NCBI GenBank assembly: GCA_027858965.1
Contig: JAQIBS010000196.1
Span: 1 to 44,788, forward strand
Direction of reading: 5' to 3'
DNA length: 44,788 nucleotides
Source: Kiritimatiellia bacterium
GTDB lineage: Bacteria; Verrucomicrobiota; Kiritimatiellia; RFP12; UBA1067
The position numbers and the translations under genes were made by a program. Shown piece by piece: positions 1 through 8,469 of this stretch (position 1 is its first letter; the number at the start of each line of letters is the position of its first letter). A model generated the notes under the pieces. The model made no database searches and was not told the origin of the DNA. It saw only the letters and a list, made by a program, of their open reading frames with translations.

Positions 1-84
1 TCAGGTGTCAGGTGTCAGGTGTCAGGTGTCAGGTGTCAGGTGTCAGGTGTCAGGTGTCAGGTGTCAGGTGTCAGGTGTCAGGTG
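1..84. repeat. Tandem array of 7-bp unit TCAGGTG (12 copies)
   Basis: Twelve uninterrupted perfect copies of TCAGGTG run from the window edge and then break into TCAGTGAAG. The array may continue to the left of the window. It belongs to the class of short fixed-period arrays found in many intergenic gaps here. Confidence 0.97.
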
Positions 85-241
85 TCAGTGAAGGGTAATT
101 ATTCACATTAATACGGTCAAGTCATACTTCCCGTCAATCCCATTCCCTTATTTTAATCAGTCCCGCATAGCGGGCTGCTAATAAGCCAGCCCGCCATATT
201 GATATTCCGTGTAGCGGAATCAGATAATTCGGTGCGCCGAA

Positions 242-1741
242 TTATTTCAATAGCTTCACAAAACGCTCGTATGCCTCACTCCAGGCAACTGCCTCCTGCG
301 GCTCAAATTTTGTAATAGGGAATGCCGATTTAATGTACGGCATCGCCTTCTTCAAATTCGGAACAATTTCAGCACCGATGGCCTGAACCATGATATTGCC
401 AACAGCGGTCGCCTCTTTAGGTCCAGCCATGACCGGCATCCCGGTTGAATTAGCGGTAAACTGATTCAGAAGATCGTTATTACTGCCGCCACCCACAATG
501 TGAACAACATCGGTCGTTGTATCAGTCACCGCATTAATCTGTTCATTCACTCTGCGATATTTCAAGGCCAGGCTCTCATAAACGCAACGCAGGATCTCAC
601 CGCGGCCATCTAGCGATGGTTGTCCGGTTTCAGCAACAAATTCAGCTATGGCCTGCTCCATATTTGCCGGATTATAAAACCGTTTATCATCAGGATCAAT
701 AAATGCGGTAAACGATTTAGCTGCCGGAGTGATCGTATCCACTTCCTGCCAGCTCATGCGCTTACCATCAGCAATCTCCCAAACCCGCAATAACTCCTGG
801 ACAATCCAGGTGCCCATGCAGTTCTTCAGAAAGCGGGTATTACCAATGCCACCCTCGTTGCTCAACCCCATTGCCATAGCATCCGGAGTGGTGATCGGTT
901 TTTTAATAAGCTTACCTACCAGCGACCATGTGCCTGAGCTGATAATTAAAGCTGTTTTAGGATTCTTAACCGGAGCCGCCGCAAAAGCGCTGGCAGTATC
1001 ATGCGAACCAACCGCAATCAGATCAACTTTATTCAGTCCACACAAATCGGCCAGCCCTGACTGCAAAGAGCCAATCCTGGTACCAGGCTTGACAATCTCG
1101 GGCATCAGTTTCTTAGGAATACCGAGCGCCTTAAGCATCTCCCTACTCCATTTGCCACGTTTGGCATCCATCATCTGAGTAACACTGGCAAAAGTTGAAT
1201 CAATACAGGTGCATCCGCCAAGATAATAGTAGAACAATGCAGGAACAGGCAGATAAATACCGGCGCGTTTAAGAAGCTCCGGCCGACGTGTGGCAACCCA
1301 TAGCAGCTGATTGGACTGATTAAAGGGCTGGAAGTGATTGCCGGTGATCTCATAAACACGCGTTGCATCAACTCTCTCCTTTACCTCATCACACATCGTA
1401 TCGAGACGATGATCGCGATAGCAGTACATCTTGCCAAGCGCATCGCCATCTGCTGTCAGAAGCTGACCATCAGCACCCCAGGTGTCAATACCAATTCCAT
1501 CCAGCGTGCCGCCAAACTCACGGCTGGCGGCCTGCAACCCCTTAACAATCTGCTGATAGATAAATGTATCATCCCAACAGGTACGTTCCGTAACCTTTTC
1601 CGTACGGTCAGGAAGAAAAAAGGAGGCTCCTTCATAAGAAAAACGATGAACCTCCTGCATACGAAAGTCGCCATCTTCAAAGATTCCGACAAAACATTTA
1701 CCACCTGATGCACCCAGATCAACTGCAAACAACTTCTTCAT
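242..1741 (-). CDS. rhaB: Rhamnulokinase (FGGY family)
   Basis: This is a 499-aa carbohydrate kinase of the FGGY/ASKHA family. It phosphorylates L-rhamnulose to L-rhamnulose 1-phosphate in the cytoplasm. The N-terminal phosphate-binding motif is DLGASGG (residues 8-14). YRDHR (108-112) and SHDTASA (246-252) follow, with Asp248 as the probable catalytic base, then SSGTW (268-272) and the adenosine motif GGGSNNDLLNQ near 416-426. The overall motif set fits RhaB better than xylulo- or glycerokinases. The length is normal for RhaB. The start is supported by AAGGA about 8 nt upstream. No other rhamnose gene is in the window, so aldolase and isomerase must lie elsewhere or to the left. About 150 bp separate its stop from the 7-bp array at the window edge. 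Confidence 0.93.
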   Translation of the reverse strand: MKKLFAVDLGASGGKCFVGIFEDGDFRMQEVHRFSYEGASFFLPDRTEKVTERTCWDDTFIYQQIVKGLQAASREFGGTLDGIGIDTWGADGQLLTADGDALGKMYCYRDHRLDTMCDEVKERVDATRVYEITGNHFQPFNQSNQLLWVATRRPELLKRAGIYLPVPALFYYYLGGCTCIDSTFASVTQMMDAKRGKWSREMLKALGIPKKLMPEIVKPGTRIGSLQSGLADLCGLNKVDLIAVGSHDTASAFAAAPVKNPKTALIISSGTWSLVGKLIKKPITTPDAMAMGLSNEGGIGNTRFLKNCMGTWIVQELLRVWEIADGKRMSWQEVDTITPAAKSFTAFIDPDDKRFYNPANMEQAIAEFVAETGQPSLDGRGEILRCVYESLALKYRRVNEQINAVTDTTTDVVHIVGGGSNNDLLNQFTANSTGMPVMAGPKEATAVGNIMVQAIGAEIVPNLKKAMPYIKSAFPITKFEPQEAVAWSEAYERFVKLLK

Positions 1742-2165
1742 ATCGATTCCTTTTTATTACCTTCAAATCAGCCGCTTATGCGGCTAACAAAACAATTTAT
1801 TGTTCTTTCCAAAATTTTATCTGTTTGGCTGTAGTGTTGACAACGGGAGCCAGTAATCTTGCTTCTGAGAAGCAACGCTACAGTTTAGCACTTTAGAACT
1901 TCTCATTCCTCGCCTTGCGCAAACTAAGACACTTATATTAGCAAAGCTTTGTTTCGCAATAAAACAAAAAACGAGAGTATTACTTGCGCGGAGCGATATT
2001 CAAATCCGTTGATAGAATAAATTTAGTTATACTCGATACAATCAGCATCATTAAAAGTAACCCAAGCATCCTGCTTGGCAGATTATTTAAGCAAGCAGGA
2101 TGCTTGCACTACTTTTCTTTGCATTAATTCACTTACAGGGATGTTCAGCGGAACTGAAATGCGCG
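1742..2165. other. Intergenic gap between recJ and rhaB
   Basis: This 424-bp gap lies between recJ and rhaB, both on the minus strand. It contains a REP-like double palindrome (2053-2116) and a short run of TTTAG/AACTT words near 1884-1905 related to the 8-bp arrays elsewhere. No credible gene is seen. The rhaB promoter should lie here, but no clear -35/-10 pair was identified. Confidence 0.6.
2053..2116. repeat. REP-like palindromic element, copy 1
   Basis: Perfect 15-bp inverted arms (CAAGCATCCTGCTTG at 2063-2077 and its complement at 2092-2106) surround a 14-bp loop. They are flanked by AAAAGTA and TACTTTT. Each arm is itself an imperfect palindrome. A second copy lies at 8301-8365. Confidence 0.92.
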
Positions 2166-3926
2166 TTACTTGCGCATATCCACAATTTTGAGTTCAATCT
2201 CTTTAAACCCTCTAAAGTCACTTTGGGCCAGCTCAAAAACCACATCAACCGAATCACCTTTTTTCAGGACCTGACTTAGATTTCCGCACTTAAACCAGAT
2301 AGCTCTCACGCTCTTTTCATCGCCTGTCTTAAAGATGAATTGCATGTGCTCCCCTGACGTACCCATGGTGCGGACGTTTTCAATTAAAACACCATGCATT
2401 GCCCAAAGCGGCATACGATTCCCCATACCGAACGGTGCCAGCTGCTGAACATATTCAGCCATCTCATAAGAGATCTGATCCGGCATAATCCAGTCTGTGA
2501 CCTTGATAGACTGGGACAGGTCAACCCCGACGGTCTGTTCTTCACAGGCCTTGCAAAACAACTCTTTAAACTTTTCAAAAGCAAAGGGTTTTAACTGGAA
2601 ACCTGCGGCACGCGCATGCCCTCCAAAGCCCTCCAGTGCTTCATCAGCACTGGCAAGAGCCTCCAATGCATGATATGCCGCACCCGCCCTGACAGAGCCC
2701 CTTCCACCGCCATCCTTGTTCAAAACAATGACAGCCGCAGGCTTACCCGACTCTTCGCTAAGTTGGGAAGCGACAATACCGGCAACACCAGGATGCCATC
2801 CGTCATCATTTGTTTCGGGATTTTCAACCCCTCCAACTACAATGGCCGCATCTACGCATTCCCCATCAGCAAGACCACACTGCTTACGGGCCAACTCCAA
2901 AATACGCATTTGAACACCCCGGCGTTCGCCATTAAAGCCCTCCAGACGGGCAGCCAGTTCCTTGGCTCGATCTTTATCGGTCGTCATCATCAGCTCATAA
3001 GCTACCATCGCCGAGCCCATACGTCCCGAGGCATTTATACGCGGTCCAAGCACAAATCCAAAAATATAAGAATTCGGTATATCAACCGAACGCTGCTGCG
3101 CCCTTGTCATCAAAGCATGCAACCCCTCTCCCGCATAGTTCGTCCATAACTTCATAGCACTTGACGCAAAAAGTCGATTTTCCCCGGTCAGAGGTACAAT
3201 ATCAGCTACAGTGGCAAGTCCGACAGGAACAACAAGCCTACCGGCTAAACCTTTCTCCACCTCAACGCCAGCACCGGCAGCCCGCTGCACCAGCGCATGT
3301 GCCACTTTAAAGGCCACCCCGGCACCGCAGATGGTCTCCGCCCCAGGTGAAGCGCCTAAGTGAGGGTTAACCATCGCAACGGCATCAGGCAGCGTCTCGC
3401 CACACTCATGATGGTCGGTAATAACAACATCTATGTCCAACTCTCTCAACCGCGCAACCTCTTGTACCGAGCCAATTCCACAATCAACCGTAATAAACAA
3501 GGCGGGTTTGGAGCTGCACTCTGCCAGGCAGCGTTCAATAGCCTTAAAAGAGAGGCCATATCCCTCTTTATCACGTAACGGAAGAAAGACCTCAGCATCT
3601 GCACCAACTGCGGAGAGCGCTTTATGAAGAATAACCGATGCGGAGATCCCATCCACATCAAAATCACCAAAGATTACGATATGCTCTCTCTTTTGTGTCG
3701 CCGCCCAGATTCGTTCAACAGCCTCTTCCACACCCGGAAAAAGAAAGGGTGAAGCCAGATCCCGTTTGATATTCGGCGATAAAAACCGCCGGGCCTCCTC
3801 TTTGGATTGAATACCCCGGGAGACAAGAATCCGTGCTATAACGAGAGGAAGTTCTATTTTTCGACTTAATTCAAGAGCAGCATCTTCTTCCACTGTCTGA
3901 AAATCCCATTTATATTTTGATTGCAT
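2166..3926 (-). CDS. recJ: Single-stranded-DNA-specific exonuclease RecJ
   Basis: This 586-aa DHH-family 5'-to-3' single-strand exonuclease works in recombination and base-excision repair. DHH-domain metal ligands are visible as DFDVDG (88-93), DCG (148-150) and DHH (171-173). The DHHA1 domain with its GGHARAAGF-type motif is around 425-435, followed by the C-terminal OB domain. Length is normal. The start has an upstream AGGATAG as a plausible ribosome binding site. A short stretch matching codons for the IVIFGD motif recurs outside the gene at 6235-6285, which points to an old duplication that included the 5' part of recJ. Confidence 0.96.
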   Translation of the reverse strand: MQSKYKWDFQTVEEDAALELSRKIELPLVIARILVSRGIQSKEEARRFLSPNIKRDLASPFLFPGVEEAVERIWAATQKREHIVIFGDFDVDGISASVILHKALSAVGADAEVFLPLRDKEGYGLSFKAIERCLAECSSKPALFITVDCGIGSVQEVARLRELDIDVVITDHHECGETLPDAVAMVNPHLGASPGAETICGAGVAFKVAHALVQRAAGAGVEVEKGLAGRLVVPVGLATVADIVPLTGENRLFASSAMKLWTNYAGEGLHALMTRAQQRSVDIPNSYIFGFVLGPRINASGRMGSAMVAYELMMTTDKDRAKELAARLEGFNGERRGVQMRILELARKQCGLADGECVDAAIVVGGVENPETNDDGWHPGVAGIVASQLSEESGKPAAVIVLNKDGGGRGSVRAGAAYHALEALASADEALEGFGGHARAAGFQLKPFAFEKFKELFCKACEEQTVGVDLSQSIKVTDWIMPDQISYEMAEYVQQLAPFGMGNRMPLWAMHGVLIENVRTMGTSGEHMQFIFKTGDEKSVRAIWFKCGNLSQVLKKGDSVDVVFELAQSDFRGFKEIELKIVDMRK

Positions 3927-4483
3927 TGATTCTATCCTGACCGCTCATTTATATACACTTCTCTAAACTTTCTTTATTACTTTAATTTCTATCATACGAA
4001 AAATAGCGCTTTCGTAAAAGAACTAAAACTAAAGCTGCGGCACCACAACTCAAGCTCAGCCTCTGCTATATGCAAAAGCTTTACTCATTCATTGACTGAT
4101 TTTGCGATAACCATCACTGCTTTAGACAGCAACGCTGCGCGTTGCACAGGAATACCGGTTTTAGAGCGTTGAACGAATGCGATGTCGCATTAGTATGCCA
4201 TCGAGTACCAGTCTGGTTGATTCAAAAAATTGGATCCTCCGCAAAATGTGTAGGTAAAATATGGTGGGGAAAAAATAAACAGCCCCTCCCCTTTTGGATA
4301 TAAGTCACCTAAATCTCTTGTTTTTTACGAAAAAAAGCCTTTATCTTTATAAATTTCTTCTATGCAACACGAAGTGTTGTTGACTAATGCACTGATGCTT
4401 ATTACACAACTGTTCAATGAAGGAGAAAATATTCGCATATCACAAGGGTTAAGTTTGGTTGCGGCTCCGCTGCATTAGGGCTA
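3927..4483. other. Intergenic gap upstream of recJ
   Basis: About 560 bp with no convincing ORF. The right part (about 4349-4483) is the downstream half of the duplicated paralog unit. It includes a small palindrome CAACACGAAGTGTTG that is repeated near 6328-6342. On the minus strand a TATATA sequence near 3950 could be part of the recJ promoter, but the assignment is weak. Confidence 0.5.
4349..4483. repeat. Duplicated 3' flank, unit 1
   Basis: The words ATAAATTTCTTCTATGCAAC, the small palindrome and AAGTTTGGTTG recur in the same order at 6313-6475, downstream of the second paralog. The spacing between words differs, so this is an aged tandem duplication rather than a recent one. Confidence 0.8.
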
Positions 4484-4522
4484 TAAAAACAACAAGAGCC
4501 CGCGGCGAACCGCGAACCCTTG
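4484..4522 (-). terminator. Intrinsic terminator of exported paralog 1
   Basis: On the minus strand a 13-bp stem (with three G-T wobbles) closes a TTCG tetraloop and is followed by a T-rich tract (TTGTTTTTAT). It starts 48 bp after the stop codon of the gene. The same hairpin ends the second paralog. Confidence 0.93.
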
Positions 4523-4569
4523 TATGTCAATTGTTTAAAAACAAATTTTAGCTGTTAAGGATTAACAAA

Positions 4570-6042
4570 TTATTCAACCCGGGCTTTAAGGAACTGATCT
4601 GTAGCACCTGTAATCACTACCGAAGCTGTAGTAGCAGCTTCTGTAATTTCCAGATCTACACTGTCGATCTCGGCAAACGCTGTAGTCAGATCGTCTGTCG
4701 TATAGACAGTCAGTGTTCCATTAATCACATCTTCCCCATCAAAGGCAACATTATCATTAACGGTTCCAACCACAATAGTTGTTGTTGTCGCGCCAACTAC
4801 GATTGACTTGATCTCCAGTGTCGCAACTGTACCAGGTGCAACATTCAGGAGGTAGTCATCTTCATATGCCGCAGCATTATCAGTAACTTGAGCCGGAGTA
4901 AGGCTGTTATTAATTGCCCAGTTAGCAATTTTTGTCAGATCATAAGTACCGTCACCAAGCGGGTAATTAGAACCGCTTGCGATTGCATTTGTTACCGTCA
5001 CTATGCAGTTTTCAGTAGCAGACAATTCCGAAATAATGACCTGTGAAGGTACATCCTTAGGTGTTGCTGAGAATTCGGCACCAGGACTAGTGATGTCAAT
5101 AATTTCATGCCAATCAGATGCAGTCATCACAATTGTTGAACCAGATACAAATTCAAATGGAGATTCTAAAGGATCACCATCATCTGTGAATGTTACAGTT
5201 CCGTCACCAACAACCGCGAGTGTCAGCGTGATAGCCGCCGGAGTGCCGACGAAGTTAGGCATCGTATCAGAGACAACCAGCTCATCCAAAGCACCTTTTC
5301 CCTGGAAGCTGATAAACTCGATGTCTTTGGCTATACTGTCCATGCTCAAGAAAGAGCTGGCGCCATTGGTTTGACCAGCGATGTCAAACGCATGCTCATG
5401 TGTTATGAGCGTACCATCGATGTATATATCCGTAAATGTATACCCTTCATCGCATGTTACTCTCATTGACAACCTGTACCACTTTTCCGGATCTATAGGC
5501 TCGGCCAGATTGACAACAGAGTTTGTCTCAATAATTTGCCAATCTGGTAAAGACGGATCAGTATACATGCTTGACACCACAACCAGATTTGATTGGGCGT
5601 TAACATATAGAGCGATCTTGAGATCTGCTGTAGCAACAGTTGGTTCAGCTTGACTTGGAATGAGCTGAACCAGAGTATCAATATAAACATCGCTAGTCTC
5701 AACATCCAAAACATTAGTAACCGCACGTGATAGTGTTTTACTATTTGTCTCCAGTTTAAGAATCAAGTCGCTAACCCCACCAGTAATTGGTCCATAATCC
5801 GAAATATCAGCGTAAGCTACATTGGTGATAGCAATCACTGAAGCGTCACCGCTTTCAGCAATCCAGGCATAATTCGTGAATTGTTCACCGGAAACAACCA
5901 TCTTATACTCACCGATCGGGTCGTCAATGGTGCCCCCTTCGAATGAGTCCGACACATAATTTGTAGTAGCAACAGCATTGAGCGCACAGGCACTAACACA
6001 AACTACTCCAAATTTAAACAACTGTTTTAAAGTCAGGTACAT
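4570..6042 (-). CDS. Exported beta-rich protein, paralog 1 (unknown function)
   Basis: I do not recognise a named family. The start at 6042 is chosen because AGGAGGG sits 6 nt upstream of this ATG; the longer frame (from 6060) would start before the ribosome binding site. The 490-aa product opens with a signal peptide (MYLTLKQLFKFG, then VCVSACALNAVAT). Residues about 25-250 resemble a LamG/concanavalin-like jelly-roll domain (DSFEGG start, WYRLSMRV, IYIDGT and GALDELVVSD motifs). The rest is Thr/Val/Asp-rich and probably beta-sandwich. It ends in LKARVE, and the neighbour ends in LKAVVE. The neighbour at 6552 is a full-length paralog with the same length, promoter block and terminator. A secreted or surface role is inferred from the signal peptide and composition. 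Confidence 0.85.
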   Translation of the reverse strand: MYLTLKQLFKFGVVCVSACALNAVATTNYVSDSFEGGTIDDPIGEYKMVVSGEQFTNYAWIAESGDASVIAITNVAYADISDYGPITGGVSDLILKLETNSKTLSRAVTNVLDVETSDVYIDTLVQLIPSQAEPTVATADLKIALYVNAQSNLVVVSSMYTDPSLPDWQIIETNSVVNLAEPIDPEKWYRLSMRVTCDEGYTFTDIYIDGTLITHEHAFDIAGQTNGASSFLSMDSIAKDIEFISFQGKGALDELVVSDTMPNFVGTPAAITLTLAVVGDGTVTFTDDGDPLESPFEFVSGSTIVMTASDWHEIIDITSPGAEFSATPKDVPSQVIISELSATENCIVTVTNAIASGSNYPLGDGTYDLTKIANWAINNSLTPAQVTDNAAAYEDDYLLNVAPGTVATLEIKSIVVGATTTTIVVGTVNDNVAFDGEDVINGTLTVYTTDDLTTAFAEIDSVDLEITEAATTASVVITGATDQFLKARVE

Positions 6043-6059
6043 TTTAAACCCTCCTGGCA

Positions 6060-6165
6060 TAAGTTTTGCAATTAATCAATCGTCGAATAATTGAGAATTA
6101 TAGACTCCTGTCCAACACTGAGTCTTTTGGGGAGACCGTATTTTTCAAGACCACTCTTTCATTAA
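6060..6165 (-). promoter_or_regulatory. Conserved upstream block of exported paralog 1
   Basis: On the minus strand a TATAAT (6097-6102) lies 54 bp upstream of the start codon, preceded by the conserved word TGTTGGACAGGA. The block is about 85% identical to 8041-8146 upstream of the second paralog, although the proteins have diverged. There is no good -35 at 17 bp, so an activator-dependent or alternative-sigma promoter is possible. Confidence 0.7.
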
Positions 6166-6234
6166 TCTTTATTATAAGCGTTTTGAGGGTTGGGGCAAGT
6201 GCAAATTCATATTTTTTTAATCACGAAATGGCCA

Positions 6235-6285
6235 TCAATAATCACCAAAGATGACAATATACTCTGTTTTTTTGTGACCGCTACC
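6235..6285 (-). pseudogene. Fragment of recJ (IVIFGD region)
   Basis: The stretch matches recJ at about 3660-3710 in the same orientation (about 28 of 35 bases by eye). On the minus strand it still reads KKTEYIVIFGDY and then stops, versus QKREHIVIFGDF in RecJ. It lies between the two duplicated units, as expected if the original duplication included the recJ 5' end. Confidence 0.6.
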
Positions 6286-6312
6286 CCGAGCTTGTCGAGA
6301 TAACCCTTCCTC

Positions 6313-6475
6313 ATAAATTTCTTCTATGCAACACGAAGTGTTGTTGACTAAAGCTGCGGTGTTTAAGGCACAAGTGTACAATAAAAGGTGATGGTTTTGT
6401 ACATCACAAGAGCTAAGTTTGGTTGCCTTGTCTGCGTGCAACGCACAGGCAGGCGGCTGAAAGAGCTTTAGGGCT
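6313..6475. repeat. Duplicated 3' flank, unit 2
   Basis: This is the counterpart of 4349-4483. It carries an inserted palindromic GCCTTGTCTGCGTGC-type repeat (6425-6454) that unit 1 lacks. Confidence 0.8.
6425..6454. repeat. Short palindromic repeat (GCGTTGCACGC family), copy A
   Basis: An imperfect hairpin centred on GCGTGCAACGC with TGTCT and AGGCA arms. Related copies occur at 42640-42671, 43781-43809 and 44591-44620. Copies A and C also share the flanking word GGCAACCAAACT. Confidence 0.85.
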
Positions 6476-6515
6476 ATAAAAACAACAAGGGCCCGCGGCG
6501 AACCGCGAACCCTTG
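6476..6515 (-). terminator. Intrinsic terminator of exported paralog 2
   Basis: A 13-bp stem with a TTCG loop, followed by TTGTTTTTAT on the minus strand. It begins 36 bp after the stop codon. It is nearly identical to the terminator at 4484-4522, with one compensating improvement (G-C for G-T). Confidence 0.94.
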
Positions 6516-6551
6516 TATGTCAGTTGTTATGAACTTAATCTGCTGAGCAGA

Positions 6552-8024
6552 CTATTCCACAACCGCTTTGAGGAACTTGCCATCACCAACATCAACAGTG
6601 GCAGTAACTTTGCCAGCCGTCTCAATGGTGAAGTCCTGTGTCGCAGCCGGTGTGGTCGGCCATGCTGCTGTCAGGTCATCCTTCGAGTACACGTTCAGTG
6701 TCCCGTTGAGACCCGCAGGGGTCAGATCAACAGTACCGACAGTGGGCTCAATTTCGATTGTCGCAAGACTACCATCCACTGTGATCTTTGTGATCTTGAG
6801 TTCAGCATCGGTGCCCTCATCAACGTTCAGCAGGTAGTCGTCCAGCAAGGCAGCGGCGTTAACTTCGACATAGTTTTGAGTTAACTCTTGACCATAAGCC
6901 CACGCTGCAAGTTTGCCTGCATCAACCGTGTTACCTTCTAGATCTACAGGAATCTGGCCGGTGTAATACTGAGCCGCGATCGTAACGTCCACTGCCGCCT
7001 CGGTTTCCATAGTCAAGGCACCGGAGGTTTCGTTTGTCTGCGATCCAATCGGACCTGTGTAGACCACGCCATCGCCAGTGACAGAGGCAATCTCATACCA
7101 ATCGATCGCATCGATCGAGATGGTGGAGCCTACCGCAACCTGATCATTCGAAGCAAGCGTCACTGCGTCCTGCGTGACATCCATTAGATTATCATTGAAC
7201 ACAAGTGTCAACATGATAGCCGCCGGAGTACTGAAGTAAGGTGCTTCATCCGAGACAACCAGTTCATCCAAAGCACCTGTTCCCTGGAAGCTGATTAACT
7301 CCATTGAATTGGCCTGCACAATATTGAAGAAGTAACTTCCACCTAGTGTAGGAGAAGACTCACCCTCAGCAAGTGCAAACGGATGCGTGATTGCTGTTCC
7401 GTCAATGTATATCTTGGTTCCATAGACACCATTAAACTGCTTAAGTTCCATCGACAAGCGATACCACTTATCAGGATTAATGTCTTCAGCAAGTTCAATC
7501 ACGGTATTTGTTACATGAGTAACAACCGGAGGTACCGCATCAACATACATATGCCTGACAACCAAGTTTGACTGCGCATTGACAAATAATGCAATCTTAA
7601 TATCTGTCGACCCCGATAAATCTGGATCATCTTCACTAGGAGTGAATTGAATCAGAGTATCAACATAAACTGAGGTAGCAAGACTAACTCCTACAGTACG
7701 AGAGAGTGTATTACCCTCTGTCTCCAGATCAAGAATCAACTCGCTAACTTCGCCAGTAATTGGTCCATCACCTTGAATATCAGCATAAGCTGCATTGGTA
7801 ATAGCAATCGCTGAAGCGTCTCCGCTTGCAGCAAACCATTGAAAGTTAGTATTTTCACTCTGTGTACCAGATACGGCAATCTTGTACAAAGCAATTGAGT
7901 TCCCATTTGTTCCCTCAGGTGCTTCGAACGAGTCCGAAAAGAAACCTGTAGCAGATGAGCTAAGTGCACAGGCACTGACACAAACTGCTCCAAATTTAAA
8001 CAACTGTTTTAAAGTCAGGTTCAT
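6552..8024 (-). CDS. Exported beta-rich protein, paralog 2 (unknown function)
   Basis: The start at 8024 follows AGGAGGG by 8 nt; the longer frame from 8057 has no such site. The 490-aa product has the same length as its neighbour. The signal peptide region (MNLTLKQLFKFG, VCVSACALSSSAT) is almost identical to paralog 1. The body is clearly homologous but diverged, with the same DSFE, SGDASAIAITNAAYADI, WYRLSMEL, IYIDGT and FQGTGALDELVVSD blocks. The LamG-like part covers about residues 25-265 and a Thr/Asp-rich part follows, ending FLKAVVE. Function is unknown; export is inferred from the signal peptide. The tandem arrangement with its own promoter block and terminator suggests separate transcription of the two copies. 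Confidence 0.85.
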   Translation of the reverse strand: MNLTLKQLFKFGAVCVSACALSSSATGFFSDSFEAPEGTNGNSIALYKIAVSGTQSENTNFQWFAASGDASAIAITNAAYADIQGDGPITGEVSELILDLETEGNTLSRTVGVSLATSVYVDTLIQFTPSEDDPDLSGSTDIKIALFVNAQSNLVVRHMYVDAVPPVVTHVTNTVIELAEDINPDKWYRLSMELKQFNGVYGTKIYIDGTAITHPFALAEGESSPTLGGSYFFNIVQANSMELISFQGTGALDELVVSDEAPYFSTPAAIMLTLVFNDNLMDVTQDAVTLASNDQVAVGSTISIDAIDWYEIASVTGDGVVYTGPIGSQTNETSGALTMETEAAVDVTIAAQYYTGQIPVDLEGNTVDAGKLAAWAYGQELTQNYVEVNAAALLDDYLLNVDEGTDAELKITKITVDGSLATIEIEPTVGTVDLTPAGLNGTLNVYSKDDLTAAWPTTPAATQDFTIETAGKVTATVDVGDGKFLKAVVE

Positions 8025-8040
8025 TATAAACCCTCCTAAC

Positions 8041-8146
8041 ATATGTTTTGCAATCATTCAGAGATTGAATAATTGCGAATTATAGAATCCTGTCCAACAC
8101 AAAGTCTTTTGGGGAGACCGTATTTTACAAGACCATTCTTTCGTTA
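8041..8146 (-). promoter_or_regulatory. Conserved upstream block of exported paralog 2
   Basis: On the minus strand TATAAT (8079-8084) is preceded by TGTTGGACAGGA and by CCCCAAAAGACT, as in the block at 6060-6165. The conserved part exceeds what a core promoter needs, so a regulator site is likely. Confidence 0.7.
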
Positions 8147-8469
8147 GGTATTATGTTATGTGATTTTAAGAGAGTGCGCAAGTGCAAATTTAAAAAATTT
8201 TACAGCATTAAGTATCTAGTATTTTTCTGCCTTAGTTACTATCCCTCGCAGAGGCGCGGAGATCGCAGAGCAGCGTCAAGATGAGGTTGTTGAGTAAAGT
8301 AAAAGTAGCCCAAGCATCCTGCTTGGTTTAGTTACTGAGGCAAGCAGGATGCTTGCACTACTTTCCTTCAACCCGACATATTCACAATTATGCTGTACAG
8401 CCTTTCCTTGTCAGGGCATAGTTCCGCTTGCAGGACGAAGCCTGATGCGGGAGAATGTCTGCGTCGTGA
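8147..8469. other. Intergenic gap with REP-like element
   Basis: The stretch between the paralog 2 promoter block and the dedA-like gene. It holds the second REP-like palindrome (8301-8365) and, near 8246-8270, a degraded piece of the CTCTGTG-type repeat (CGCAGAGGCGCGGAGA). No gene is supported. Confidence 0.55.
8301..8365. repeat. REP-like palindromic element, copy 2
   Basis: The same perfect 15-bp arms as at 2053-2116 (8311-8325 and 8341-8355) with an unrelated 15-bp loop and the same AAAAGTA/TACTTT flanks. Conserved stems with a variable loop indicate that the structure is what is kept. Confidence 0.92.

Noticed and set aside
1..84. CRISPR array
   Set aside because: Pure tandem 7-bp units with no spacers; no cas gene in the window.
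2616..3149. A 177-codon plus-strand frame
   Set aside because: Antisense to recJ, with no features of a real protein.
6235..6441. A 68-codon minus-strand frame as a gene
   Set aside because: It begins in palindromic repeat copy A and ends in the recJ fragment; a composite of repeats rather than a gene.
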